Source: Tritrichomonas musculus
Taxonomy: Eukaryota > Parabasalia > Tritrichomonadida > Tritrichomonadidae
Direction: 5' to 3'
NCBI GenBank assembly: GCA_039105265.1
Contig: JAPFFF010000013.1
Location: 2,604,001-2,668,000, forward strand
Length of the DNA: 64,000 nt
The notes beneath the pieces are model-generated. The model was not told the origin of the DNA. It saw only the letters and a program-made list of their open reading frames with translations, and made no database searches. Each line of letters starts with the position of its first letter. Position 1 is the stretch's first letter. A program made the translations under genes and the position numbers. Positions 1 to 9,241 of this stretch are shown piece by piece.

Positions 1-429
1 ATGAACATTATAATTATATTAAATACATTTATTAAATTTATGTATATATTTCTGTAATTAAATATTTTTATATAAATCATATATAAAAATTAAGGAGATT
101 TTAATACATTTTTTGCACAAAAGATTCAGTATCTTTTTCAAAAATTTAATAAAAAGTAAATTAGGCACTATTTGTTCATTTTCTTTCAACACTAGAAGCA
201 AATCATCAGATTACTAAAGTAAAAATATGGAGAAATTTTTCTAAAATAATATTAAGAAATAAAGAATCCTAAATTCATATGATATGCGACCATAAGAATA
301 TTTTTTTGGAAATAAGAAACTTTGAAATCTTTTAGTGCACGAGAAACGACTACCTTGCATGTTTGCCTCAAAAAATTGAAAGGAAATTGAATGAAGCATT
401 CAAATTTGAAAACTAACCGAAAATTCTGA
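1..429. other. AT-rich intergenic DNA at window edge
   Basis: No open frame with recognisable protein character was seen on either strand. The sequence is AT-rich and without clear repeats before about position 430. Confidence 0.5.
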
Positions 430-602
430 AAAACTCTAATTTTTTAGAGCGCTCGAAAAACTGCTCGAAAATAGGATTTTTATCATTAAAAATCAGTTCA
501 TTACGAGCAAACTCGAGCAATGTCAAATGCTTGAAAACCATTTTAATGAGCAAGAATCTGACATTGCTCGAGCACGCTCGAGCCGCTCTTGGTGCATCCC
601 TG
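430..602 (-). mobile_element. hAT-like MITE, one end only
   Basis: The right edge reads GGTGCATCCCTG (591-602), which on the minus strand is CAGGGATGCACC, a common start for hAT-superfamily elements. Inside lie several GCTCGA motifs and a long imperfect palindrome (about 497-580). No matching left terminus or target duplication was found, so the left end is truncated or too diverged. The assignment rests on the terminal motif and subterminal repeats alone. Confidence 0.4.
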
Positions 603-616
603 TTATATCCTAAGAC

Positions 617-720
617 AAATTCTGAATTTTCGATATCGATAATTGATACATTTTTTTGATATCAATATCAAATCAAAAAAATTATCTCTGATATCAAAAA
701 ATCAGAGATAGTTTTTAATC
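617..720. repeat. GATATCGA-rich segment resembling the MITE at 49961
   Basis: This stretch shares an interrupted match with the start of the element at 49961-50438: a TTCT, then ATTTTCGA, ATCGATAATTGAT and TTTTTGATATC in the same order. It is probably a degenerate partial copy. No ends are recognisable. Confidence 0.35.
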
Positions 721-1347
721 TCCATTAAAACAATTCTTTCATCGAGTTTGTAATATATCAAATATTTGATATTTACCTTTGTAATTATGAAAATCATTTT
801 TAAGAATAATCCTTCTTTTTGTGAATTATGAAAAAGAAAACCATCAATATAATAAATTTTACTACATTAATAATTGAAATTACTGTTCCAGTAATTCCCC
901 CTGCTTTTAATTGCTATTAAATTTTTTCACCTTAGTTTAGATGAAATGAAATTTTTCTTTTTTTAAATTAGCAATAATTTTCGATGCATGAGCACTATTT
1001 AAAAAATGAAACATGAAGAGCCACAAATTTGGATCACCAGTTATTCACTATCTTTTTACTTAATTGCACAATATATATTTTGCAAGTGTATAGCATTAAA
1101 TAAACTTAATAAATGATAGTGTTCAAACACAAAATGTCTTTATTATAATAGGATAATACAGTAGAATCATGACTAAATGTAATCATTATGAGTTGATATG
1201 CTCTCTTAGCAGTTTTCATTTTATATTACAGTATATTTAAAGGCAAAGTTGGTTAGTGAACTTTTTCAATGAATAAACTATTCAAAAATCAGAAAAACCA
1301 ACTATGCCATTAAGTGGATATTTTAGATTATTTCAAAATTTCAGTGG
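721..1347. other. Intergenic DNA, no gene seen
   Basis: AT-rich and without a convincing gene. A small inverted repeat (1242-1254 with 1296-1308, 12 of 13 bases pairing) lies just beyond the 3' end of the neighbouring minus-strand kinase and could form a hairpin in its transcript. Confidence 0.4.
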
Positions 1348-2406
1348 TTAATGGCCAAATAACATTTCAAAAGTTTCTTCTGACTCTAAATTATCACAAT
1401 CATCTGAAAATGATGAACAAGCTTCTGGAATATCTTCCTCTTCTTTTTCTTCATTGTCATCATCAATTTTTACTTTTTCATTCAATTTATTTATTTTTGT
1501 CAAATTTGGGCTCGTTTTGGCTTTGGAAATTGAATCTTGTTTAAGTATGAATAACATATCAGAATCATCATTGTTTTCATAATTTAGTGTCAAATATGGA
1601 TCGTTCAAAAGTTCATGAGCATTGGATCTTCTTAATGGATTAACATTGAGAGATTGTTTAGTGAATTTTATTAATTGATTATTATTTGTGTTATAAAAAA
1701 GAATTCCTTTGTGAGCTTCATTTAAAGATCTGTATGGATATGACATTTCTGATATTGAATATAGCATCATTCCAAGAGACCAAATATCTGCCTTTTGAAA
1801 ATTTACTGGACCACTTTGAAACATTTCTGGTGCTGCATATAAACACGATCCACAATGACTATATGGATCTGCTTCATTTACAATTTTTGATAAGTTGAAA
1901 TCACACAATTTTGGATTTTTATGTTTATCAAGAAGGACATTCTCTGGTTTGATATCGGCATGAGCTAATCCTTCATTATGAAGATATTCAACAGCCTCTG
2001 TAATTTTTCGTGAGATCATTCTTTTTTCTCTTTCATTTTTAAAACCATGAGTCATTACATATTTAAATAAATTTCCATTTGAACATAGTTCTTGAATTAA
2101 AACAAAATATTCTTCATTCTTAGAGTTTGTTAATGTGAAAGCTTCATATAATTTAATGATATTTGGATGACATATTTTTTGTAGAATCAGAATCTCGTTT
2201 TCAATCATCTTCGATTGATCATAAGTTAAAATTGACTTCTTTGGAATAATCTTTGCGGCATAATTGATATTCGTATTTATTTCTGTAACTTCAACAACAG
2301 TCGCAAATGATCCTTTGCCTATCGTTTTTATCACTTTATAATCTCTAAAAGTTAAAGGTATAACAATTGGATAACCAGAATCTGTTTGTGTATGATAATA
2401 ATTCAT
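1348..2406 (-). CDS. Ser/Thr protein kinase, HAD/DFN variant
   Basis: A 352-residue kinase that is nearly all catalytic domain. Seen: a glycine loop (GKGSFATV, about residues 30-37), the ATP lysine in AAKI (K52), the catalytic loop HADIKPEN (149-156), DFN in place of DFG (169-171) and AAPE. The Arg of HRD is Ala, so this is a non-RD kinase, and the DFG glycine is Asn. The catalytic Lys, both Asp and the loop Asn remain, so activity is plausible. Family placement is inferred: it looks CAMK/NEK-like. The tail is acidic and Ser-rich. The frame is open further upstream, with an ATG at 2448 and a TTG at 2475, but I chose the ATG at 2406 because an initiator-like TCATT lies 13 nt upstream. Confidence 0.85.
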   Translation of the reverse strand: MNYYHTQTDSGYPIVIPLTFRDYKVIKTIGKGSFATVVEVTEINTNINYAAKIIPKKSILTYDQSKMIENEILILQKICHPNIIKLYEAFTLTNSKNEEYFVLIQELCSNGNLFKYVMTHGFKNEREKRMISRKITEAVEYLHNEGLAHADIKPENVLLDKHKNPKLCDFNLSKIVNEADPYSHCGSCLYAAPEMFQSGPVNFQKADIWSLGMMLYSISEMSYPYRSLNEAHKGILFYNTNNNQLIKFTKQSLNVNPLRRSNAHELLNDPYLTLNYENNDDSDMLFILKQDSISKAKTSPNLTKINKLNEKVKIDDDNEEKEEEDIPEACSSFSDDCDNLESEETFEMLFGH

Positions 2407-2416
2407 AAATAATAAT

Positions 2417-2421
2417 AATGA
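2417..2421 (-). promoter_or_regulatory. Initiator-like TCATT for the kinase
   Basis: TCATT on the minus strand fits the trichomonad initiator pattern TCA(+1)Y(T/A). It would give a 13-nt 5' leader to the ATG at 2406. Confidence 0.45.
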
Positions 2422-2475
2422 ATTTAATTCAATAAACTTAAATTTCATGAAACAAAATTTTTGAAAATTTTGCAA

Positions 2476-3180
2476 TTGAATAAATAAAAGTTTTTGAATG
2501 GTTTATTTATAAAAATCTTATCCAAATTCCAAAAAGTTATCAAATTATTTTTTTAATTTCAATCTAAATTGAGAGAACCAAAATTTTTTGAATATAATTG
2601 ATTTGAATTATATTATAATGCAGTGAAAAATTTAATTGAATTTGAGTTATTAATTAATTCATTAATATTATTTTGAAATATACCTTTTCATGGCATTGGA
2701 CTTTTTTGGAAAAAAATTACACTATTAGCTTTTGAAATATGCTCTTTTATTTTAATAAAGCATTCAAATGTTATATATGATTCAGAATTGCATACATTCA
2801 ATTTTAAATTTTTATTTTTTTTATTCTTTTTTATACAAAACTACAAAACTAAATGAAGATTTATCATATATTGTTTATGCCAGAACATGGTATCTAGTAA
2901 TTATCTAGTTTTATCTTTCTAAATATCATATACATTCATTTTATTCAGCTTTTTAAACTTGCTCTTGGCCCGAACTACTTAAATCATAAAAATACACCTA
3001 AATAATGAATTATAATAAGCATTTATGAACAAATACGATATCAAAATAACATATATTTTTATATATTATATAATAAAAAAAAGATTGTGTGATATCTTTT
3101 GAAATGATATAAATGAGATTATATATGATCAATTAATTCAGCTTTATTTTAAACTTTGTTTTAATAAAATAATCTTATAT
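2476..3180. other. Intergenic DNA, no feature seen
   Basis: AT-rich spacer between two minus-strand genes. It holds the kinase promoter region and the GTPase 3' end. No RNA gene or repeat was recognised. Confidence 0.5.
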
Positions 3181-3777
3181 TTATATTATTAAACAACAAT
3201 GGTTTTCATTGTTTATTTTATAATTATTCTGATTTTGGAATATGTCGACTACTAAATTTATGAAATATTCAAAATTTGTTTGTTTCAAAGATGAACATTC
3301 AACATAATCCATTGCTTTAATTTTTGTTTTCATTTCTTCTCCTTTATATGTTGGAATTGCCTCGATATTGTTCGTTGGGTATTCATTTGAATGTTCATAA
3401 AAATGATCACGTAAATCACTCTTCAATCCAACTAATATGTAAGGTGATTCACGACAATATTCTTTGATTTCTGGATAATATATTTTCTCAACATTTTCTA
3501 GAGATTCTGGTGAAACAAGTGAAAAGCATATAATGAAGAGATCCTGATTACAATATGAATAATGTCTGGTTTTTTTATAATTTTCTGATTTCGCAATTAA
3601 CTGAAAAAATAAATTGTACTCTTTGCCTTTAACTATTGTGTTAAGAGAATAACTATCAAAAACAGTTGGAATGAAATCATAATCTGAATATGGAAATATA
3701 TTCTCTGTTAAACTTAATAAAAAATATGTTTTCCCAACATCATTATCACCAACAAGGATACATCTGATACATTCCAT
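3181..3777 (-). CDS. Rho-like small GTPase with divergent switch II
   Basis: A 198-residue Ras-superfamily protein. Seen: P-loop GDNDVGKT (residues 10-17), switch I IPTVFDSYS containing the Mg-binding Thr (T38), base-recognition LKSD (118-121, in place of NKxD), ECSS (in place of the SAK motif) and a C-terminal CLII box preceded by another Cys, a likely prenylation signal. The PTVFD switch I and the LKSDLR segment point to Rho/Rac. The DxxGQ motif of switch II is missing; the aligned stretch reads QLIAKSEN (59-66), without the conserved Asp, Gly or catalytic Gln. If translated it probably hydrolyses GTP poorly or acts as a binding switch (inference). The rest of the fold is intact, so I do not call it a pseudogene. 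Confidence 0.85.
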   Translation of the reverse strand: MECIRCILVGDNDVGKTYFLLSLTENIFPYSDYDFIPTVFDSYSLNTIVKGKEYNLFFQLIAKSENYKKTRHYSYCNQDLFIICFSLVSPESLENVEKIYYPEIKEYCRESPYILVGLKSDLRDHFYEHSNEYPTNNIEAIPTYKGEEMKTKIKAMDYVECSSLKQTNFEYFINLVVDIFQNQNNYKINNENHCCLII

Positions 3778-4239
3778 TTATTATTTTGAAAATATAAAAT
3801 TGGGCAGTTTTTTTCATTGAATTGGTCTAAAAAAATTCAAACTATTTTTTTGAGACAATCTATTTAAAATTGAAAGAGCACATATAAAAAGTTTGAAATA
3901 AATTTGAATAAAAAATTTCAAAATTTCAGCACTTTTTTAACTTCTATTTGCACATGAAGTTATCAATCCTAGGCCTTTATGCCATATAAGAAATGGCCTA
4001 AACTTTTATATTGATGTTGTGTATTCATGAAATGTGATATAAAAAATTGAATCATATTCAAAGATTATCTTTGGAAGATTCTTCAGTAATAAGTTTTTTT
4101 TTTAATTGGTGTAATGAAATTTGATCTATAAAATCAGTTGATCAAAAAAAGATCCAATTTCGATGTATAATTTAGCAAACATATGTTTTTATGATGAATA
4201 AAACAAATCTAATATTGATAAATCAATTGATTTGTTGAT
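3778..4239. other. Intergenic DNA, no gene seen
   Basis: AT-rich. Contains a short GGCCTTTATGCC...GGCC hairpin-like stretch near 3970-4000. No recognisable gene. Confidence 0.4.
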
Positions 4240-4530
4240 TCAATCATCATTGATGAAATTCCATCCATCAAAATATTTCCTAAGTTTACTTCTTGGAAGA
4301 ATATAAAGGATTTATTGAAAAATGCATGAACAAAGTTGATGTATGAGTACAGGACATTAAAAGTGATATATTGTGATGACGTAATTAAGGTGAAAAATCA
4401 AAATGATGATGACGATGATGATTTTGGTGAATCAGAATTAAAAAAAAAAAAACTGGTGAAAATATATCTTTTAAATAAGATAATTATCGAACAAAATGTC
4501 AAAGAATGCTGGATATCAACAAGTATATAG
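4240..4530 (+). pseudogene. Degenerate coding remnant, unknown family
   Basis: One frame reads like protein across this stretch: a Ser-Ile-rich start, a Trp-containing segment near 4285-4325, one stop at 4327, then an open run of about 64 codons with an Asp6 tract and a Lys4 tract. The codon use looks coding, but there is no start and the frame is interrupted. The family was not recognised. It could also be chance openness in AT-rich DNA. Confidence 0.3.
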
Positions 4531-4547
4531 TTTTTAAACAACGACAA

Positions 4548-5597
4548 TCATGTAATAAAATTTAATCCTGTTTTTGCTAGCCAAGAAATTAAATCAACAT
4601 TACGCTGTGCTGGAGACACTTGATCGTATTTGCCTCCAATTGCTTTAATTTCAAAATTCAGGTCAATAAGCGACCAATTGCATTCTCTTATATCAGACAA
4701 TGCGAACGATTTAGGTTCCGTTGGAGTCCAAAACCAAGCGAAATTTGATCTATAAAACCACAATGGCGTTACGTTTTTTGATCTTGGACTTATAAACACG
4801 AAAGGTGAATCTGTTGATTGAAGGCCATGCTCATTCAATTTCTTAATATCATCCAAAGATAATTTTTTTGAATTACCGACTGTCAGAGCGAATGAAGATA
4901 TTTCATTCTTTACAAAATTGCTTAATGCTGTGATGAGGTAGTAAATATCAGTAGCTTTGTTGCAAATTTCATTATTCGAAGATGATTTTTGAACTCCAAT
5001 TACAATTCCTTCATTGTTCATAAGAGGAGCTCCAGAATAATCCGAACCAACAGAAACAGAATGATTAATATCAAATCCCCAAATCTCTTTAATAACGCCT
5101 TGTGCAATAGAGTAATCATTACTTGAAGATTGCTGCGTTATAAACGCGCTTTCATTAGCTTTCGATATTGATTCATTTAATTCTAGAAATCTAACTGATC
5201 TGTCAAGTTCGTCTGGCGAAAATTCAATAAATGAAATATCAATTAAAGGACATGTAAACCTAAATTTTTTATCATCTAATTTAATTTCTTTTTTTCTACG
5301 ATTTGAATCAAAAATCAGTGAAAATGTTCTTCCTTGTAATAATTCATTCATCGACAAAACATGATTGCTGGTAATAAGACCGCACATTCTCATGTTGTTT
5401 TTTATTACTGGTATTGTGGCAAAAAAACCAGTTCCAGATGTATTATTGACTTTAATTTTACAAGTTGCCTGATTTGATTTCAAAATTCGTGGAAATGAGG
5501 AGGAAGGATTAGATTCATTAGTATCCTTTTCGTCAACAAGCTCAACAAGATTCGTTTTTATTTGCATATTATCATCCTTGCTTTCAGATGAACCCAT
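4548..5597 (-). CDS. Trypsin-like serine protease with N-myristoylation motif
   Basis: A 349-residue protein with a chymotrypsin-fold (clan PA, S1/Trypsin_2-like) domain at about residues 40-225. The triad can be placed: His79 in ITSNHVL, Asp120 in PLIDISFIEF, and Ser188 in GSDYSGAPL, a variant of GDSGGP. SGTGFF (residues 54-59) matches the first core strand of this fold. The N-terminus MGSSES fits the myristoylation rule (Gly2, Ser6), and no signal peptide is seen, so a cytosolic protease tethered to membranes is inferred. The C-terminal 120 residues, rich in Trp and Phe, match no domain I know. The start is the ATG at 5597; the Gly after it supports that choice. The active site looks complete. 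Confidence 0.82.
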   Translation of the reverse strand: MGSSESKDDNMQIKTNLVELVDEKDTNESNPSSSFPRILKSNQATCKIKVNNTSGTGFFATIPVIKNNMRMCGLITSNHVLSMNELLQGRTFSLIFDSNRRKKEIKLDDKKFRFTCPLIDISFIEFSPDELDRSVRFLELNESISKANESAFITQQSSSNDYSIAQGVIKEIWGFDINHSVSVGSDYSGAPLMNNEGIVIGVQKSSSNNEICNKATDIYYLITALSNFVKNEISSFALTVGNSKKLSLDDIKKLNEHGLQSTDSPFVFISPRSKNVTPLWFYRSNFAWFWTPTEPKSFALSDIRECNWSLIDLNFEIKAIGGKYDQVSPAQRNVDLISWLAKTGLNFIT

Positions 5598-6401
5598 ATT
5601 TATTATTAAATAAACGATTATATTACTCTCAAAAAGTTTTATAATCCATAGATAATAAGAATAAAATTATCTTTAAAAAAAAACTTATTAAAATAGCAGC
5701 ATATTAAGGAAATTATTGCTTCGAGATTCTTAATCCAGATATCATAAGATGCGCATTCGACGTGCTCGATTAATGTATCATGATTATTATATTGAAGATT
5801 TTCATACAAAATTTAATTGGAAACTGGATTATAATAATAATTTTTGTAAGTTTATATTTTCATTTCGCTGTTTTCTCTTTTTATATAGGTACTTTATCAT
5901 TTTTATAAATTATATTTTTTTTTCAAAGCTTAGACAAATCAACTTTCCTGAAGAAAACTACTTAAATGATATTTTTTATTAATTGAACCATTCATGAATG
6001 TTCAATGATTATTGTTTATCAAATGATTTATGATTACAATGTTCGTAAATTTTCTTGTTTTCTCCCCATTTTTAGGTGGAGAGTATGGCAACAAGGTTAA
6101 ATTGATTTAAAATAAAAGCAAAAAGGGATTTAATCAAAATCATTTTGCCTATATAAACTCAATTTTTCTTAATAGTATTGAAAAATGAAAATAATCAACT
6201 CAATTTTGAAATAAATAATTATTTGTTTTCAATGATAAATTGAAAATTGAGTTGTATGCAAAAATGACTTCCAGTTTTTAATATAGACTATTAGAAACTT
6301 AAATAAATCAAATAATTTTGGAATAAATTTGTAAACAAGGTGATCAACAACAAAATTTTTATAAACCTGTTTACAAATTTATTAAAATTTTATTAGAATA
6401 A
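5598..6401. other. Intergenic DNA between divergent genes
   Basis: AT-rich, with short open frames lacking protein character. GAGAGTATGGCAACAAGG near 6078 is locally richer in G but unexplained. No RNA gene was seen. Confidence 0.4.
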
Positions 6402-8723
6402 ATGGAAATCCAACAATTTGTTGAGAGCAAAAAAGAACTACAAAGTATTTTTTTAAGCTATATCGATGATCCAAATTCAGACGAAAACAATTTTCAAAAC
6501 TTAATTGACAATTTTAAAATTCAAGATCTTTTCCAAAATCAAAATGAACTCAAAGAATTTCTGCAATTTATTACAAAAATAGCAAAAAATCATCACCGGC
6601 AACCAAATTTTTTTGATCAGATTGAAAAAGTTCTTCTTTATTTAGAAAACGATCTCAAAAAAAATTTTACAAATTCAGAAATTTTCACCATTTTTAAGAA
6701 CAGCAACCCAATCCTTCTTTTTCTTATAAAACAAAAAATCATAACAGTTGATACTTCAATTGTCAAATTAATCCGCAATAAAGAATGTTTACAATTTTTA
6801 TATCCAGAAATCAAAGCATTCATTGACGACGAAATCGAGCGAAGAATTGAAGAATCCAATGAAATTGATGAAATGACAAAAGATGCCAATTTTGATAAAA
6901 AGAGGCGAATTGGAGAGAATGAGACATATATTTGCCAATTAATTCGAACAGATTCAATTGAAGAATTTGTTGCTTTCATCAACAAAACAAACACTTCAAA
7001 AAACGGTAAAATTAAACGGTCGCTTTTTGAGACGAATTCATTTTTAATAAAGAAAAAAGAAACGTCATTAATCGAATATGCAGCATTTTTCGGATCAATT
7101 CAAATTTTCCAGTTTTTGAGAATAAATGAAGTTCCTCTATGTGAATCACTGTGGCTGTACGCGATCCATTCAAACAATGCGGAAATGATTCACATTCTTG
7201 AGAGAGACAAAGTTAAACCACCGAATGGTTCATATGAAAGATGCTTTGTTGAAGCGATCAAATGTCATCACAATGAAATTGCAAGATACATCAAAGAAAA
7301 TTACATTGAAAAAAGCATGAAAGATGAAAAATATAAATCATGCACTTTTCGATATCACAACTTTGAATTCATTCCAATAAATTTCACAGAAGATGATGCA
7401 TTTTTTTATTTAACTTTCTATAATTATCAAAAACTTGTTGATATTTATTTAAATTCAAGAAAGAATGATATCGAATCCCAAATAATTTGGAAAAAAAAAC
7501 ATTATTTTTCATCAAGTTTTTGTCAAAAATTGAATGGAATTTTTAATGATTTATTCTTCATAATATTTCTTTAATTATTATTTCATGAAATTAAAATCAT
7601 TCTTTATTTTCATATAATTCACATATTTGTCTTTTTTTAAATACTGGATCTTTACGACAAGCAGCAAAGAATAACAACATAGACATCATTTATTATATAT
7701 TATTACAACAAGAAGAAATCAAGACAAATTATTTTCAAGATTGTCATTATTTGAGGATGATATCAATTCCACCAACTATAAAAACGATTGATCAATCATC
7801 ATTTGAAGGATGCAAAAATTTGGCGCATGTGTCAATTCCTCCGTCTGTTACTACGATTGATGCGAAAGCATTCTTTATTGTTCTTTAATGGAACGAATTT
7901 CAGCACCATCAGTTGTTAAATTTGGATTTGGCGCTTTTTGTGGATGCAAATTGCTTAAAAAAGTCAAACTTTCACCTGCATTACCTGTAATTGCTGATCA
8001 TCTTTTCTTTGGATGTGAAAATTTGAAACATATAAATTTGCCACCATTTTGTACTTCAATAGGCTTTAATTCATTCTTTCGCTGTTTATCTTTGAAACAA
8101 TTGTCACTACCGGCAACATTGACTTCAATGGCCGTCAAGCTTTTAATCATTGCGAATCAATCAAAAAAATGGCAATACTAGCTTCAGTGACTTCACTTGA
8201 TGAATCAGTATTTTCATATTGCAAATCACTTGAGCATATTGAAATCCATGTTGAATTAAATGTAATAAATAGTTTTATGTTCGAAGCATGTGAATCATTA
8301 AAGGAAATAATAATTCCTCCTTCTGTAACTTCTATTAGAATAAAGAGTTTTTGTCATTGCCATGCATTAACTCAAATAACCATCCCTCCTTTGGTCAAAA
8401 CAATTGGAGATTTCAGTTTTCAAGATTGCTCATCTTTGGTGAAAATAGAATTGCCTTCTTCATTGGAAATAATAAAGAAAAACGCTTTCTGGGGATGTAG
8501 AGCACTTAGAGAAATTTTAATACCTTCTTCGGTATTTGTTATCGAAGAATCGGCTTTTGACTCTTGCTCATCATTACCAAATATCACAATTCCTTCATCT
8601 GTAAAATCAATTGGCATTGATGTGTTTAAAGATTGCAATTCACTTACTCAAATATCAATTCCAGCATCAATAAATCCAGAAAATCTTGGATTAAGTAAAA
8701 ATACGAAAGTCATAATAACTTAA
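6402..8723 (+). pseudogene. Broken ankyrin/DUF3447-like plus BspA LRR gene
   Basis: Three frames together read as one trichomonad repeat protein. 6402-7574 encodes a helical N-terminal region and ankyrin-like stretch of the kind found in DUF3447-type proteins (EYAAFFGSIQIFQFL; LYAIHSNNAEMIHIL). A further ankyrin-like piece (LRQAAKNNNIDIIYYIL) follows near 7650 in another frame. From about 7760 it becomes BspA-type LRRs of about 23 residues (IPPSVTTID; LKEIIIPPSVTSI). The frame changes at about 7567-7640, again near 7880 just before the ATG at 7888, and near 8137, with stops after each. These breaks do not look like introns: no donor or ACTAAC signals were seen. A decayed member of a large gene family. 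Confidence 0.75.
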
Positions 8724-8769
8724 TAAAATTAATTTTCAATTCATCAATATTTTGACTAGTTTTTCTCAG

Positions 8770-8771
<2 letters not shown>

Positions 8772-8830
<59 letters not shown>
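8772..8830. repeat. T47A12 homopolymer tract
   Basis: An unbroken run of 47 T (8772-8818) followed by 12 A. Length in such runs is often uncertain in assemblies. Confidence 0.9.
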
Positions 8831-8831
<1 letters not shown>

Positions 8832-8844
8832 CAATAAATTAAAA

Positions 8845-8900
8845 TGTAGCTTGAGGAATTGTGTCTCAATTTTTAGAAAGAACAAATAGAAAAAATATAG
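8845..8900. repeat. Segment related to the foldback arm at 20.9 kb
   Basis: TGTAGC, then ATTGTGTCTCAA, then AGAACAAATAG occur in the same order as in the right arm of the palindromic insert at 20641-20938, on the opposite strand. The length and spacing are similar. Probably a solo or partial copy of that family; no second arm was found nearby. Confidence 0.35.
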
Positions 8901-9241
8901 AGAAATTGAAGAACAATAATTAAGGGGAAACTATGATAATAATCAACAAATTGAATGGATATTCAAAACTTTTTTCTGTGTCAGATAATTTTCTATGAAT
9001 TTTTAAATATAGATTAAAAAAGTTCTTCAGATGGTGAATATAAAATAACTGTCAATAATCGACATATATGACATTATAAAAAAGATAAGTTAATTGTAAT
9101 GTGGGGTTTAGTTTTTTTTATTACTTCAACGGTGATTTTGTAAATTCTATTTAAAGTGGTACAAAAAAGGATAATATTACGTAATAGTATAATTTTTATT
9201 AATATAATATATAAACCATTCAAAAATAAATTATAAATGGC

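Larger units (their letters stand above)
8724..9241. other. Intergenic DNA with long homopolymer
   Basis: Contains a T47/A12 tract (8772-8830) and a stretch related to a foldback arm (8845-8900). Otherwise AT-rich and without a gene. Confidence 0.5.

Noticed and set aside
5749-5982. 77-codon plus-strand open frame
   Set aside because: No protein-like composition, no upstream signal, AT-rich chance openness.
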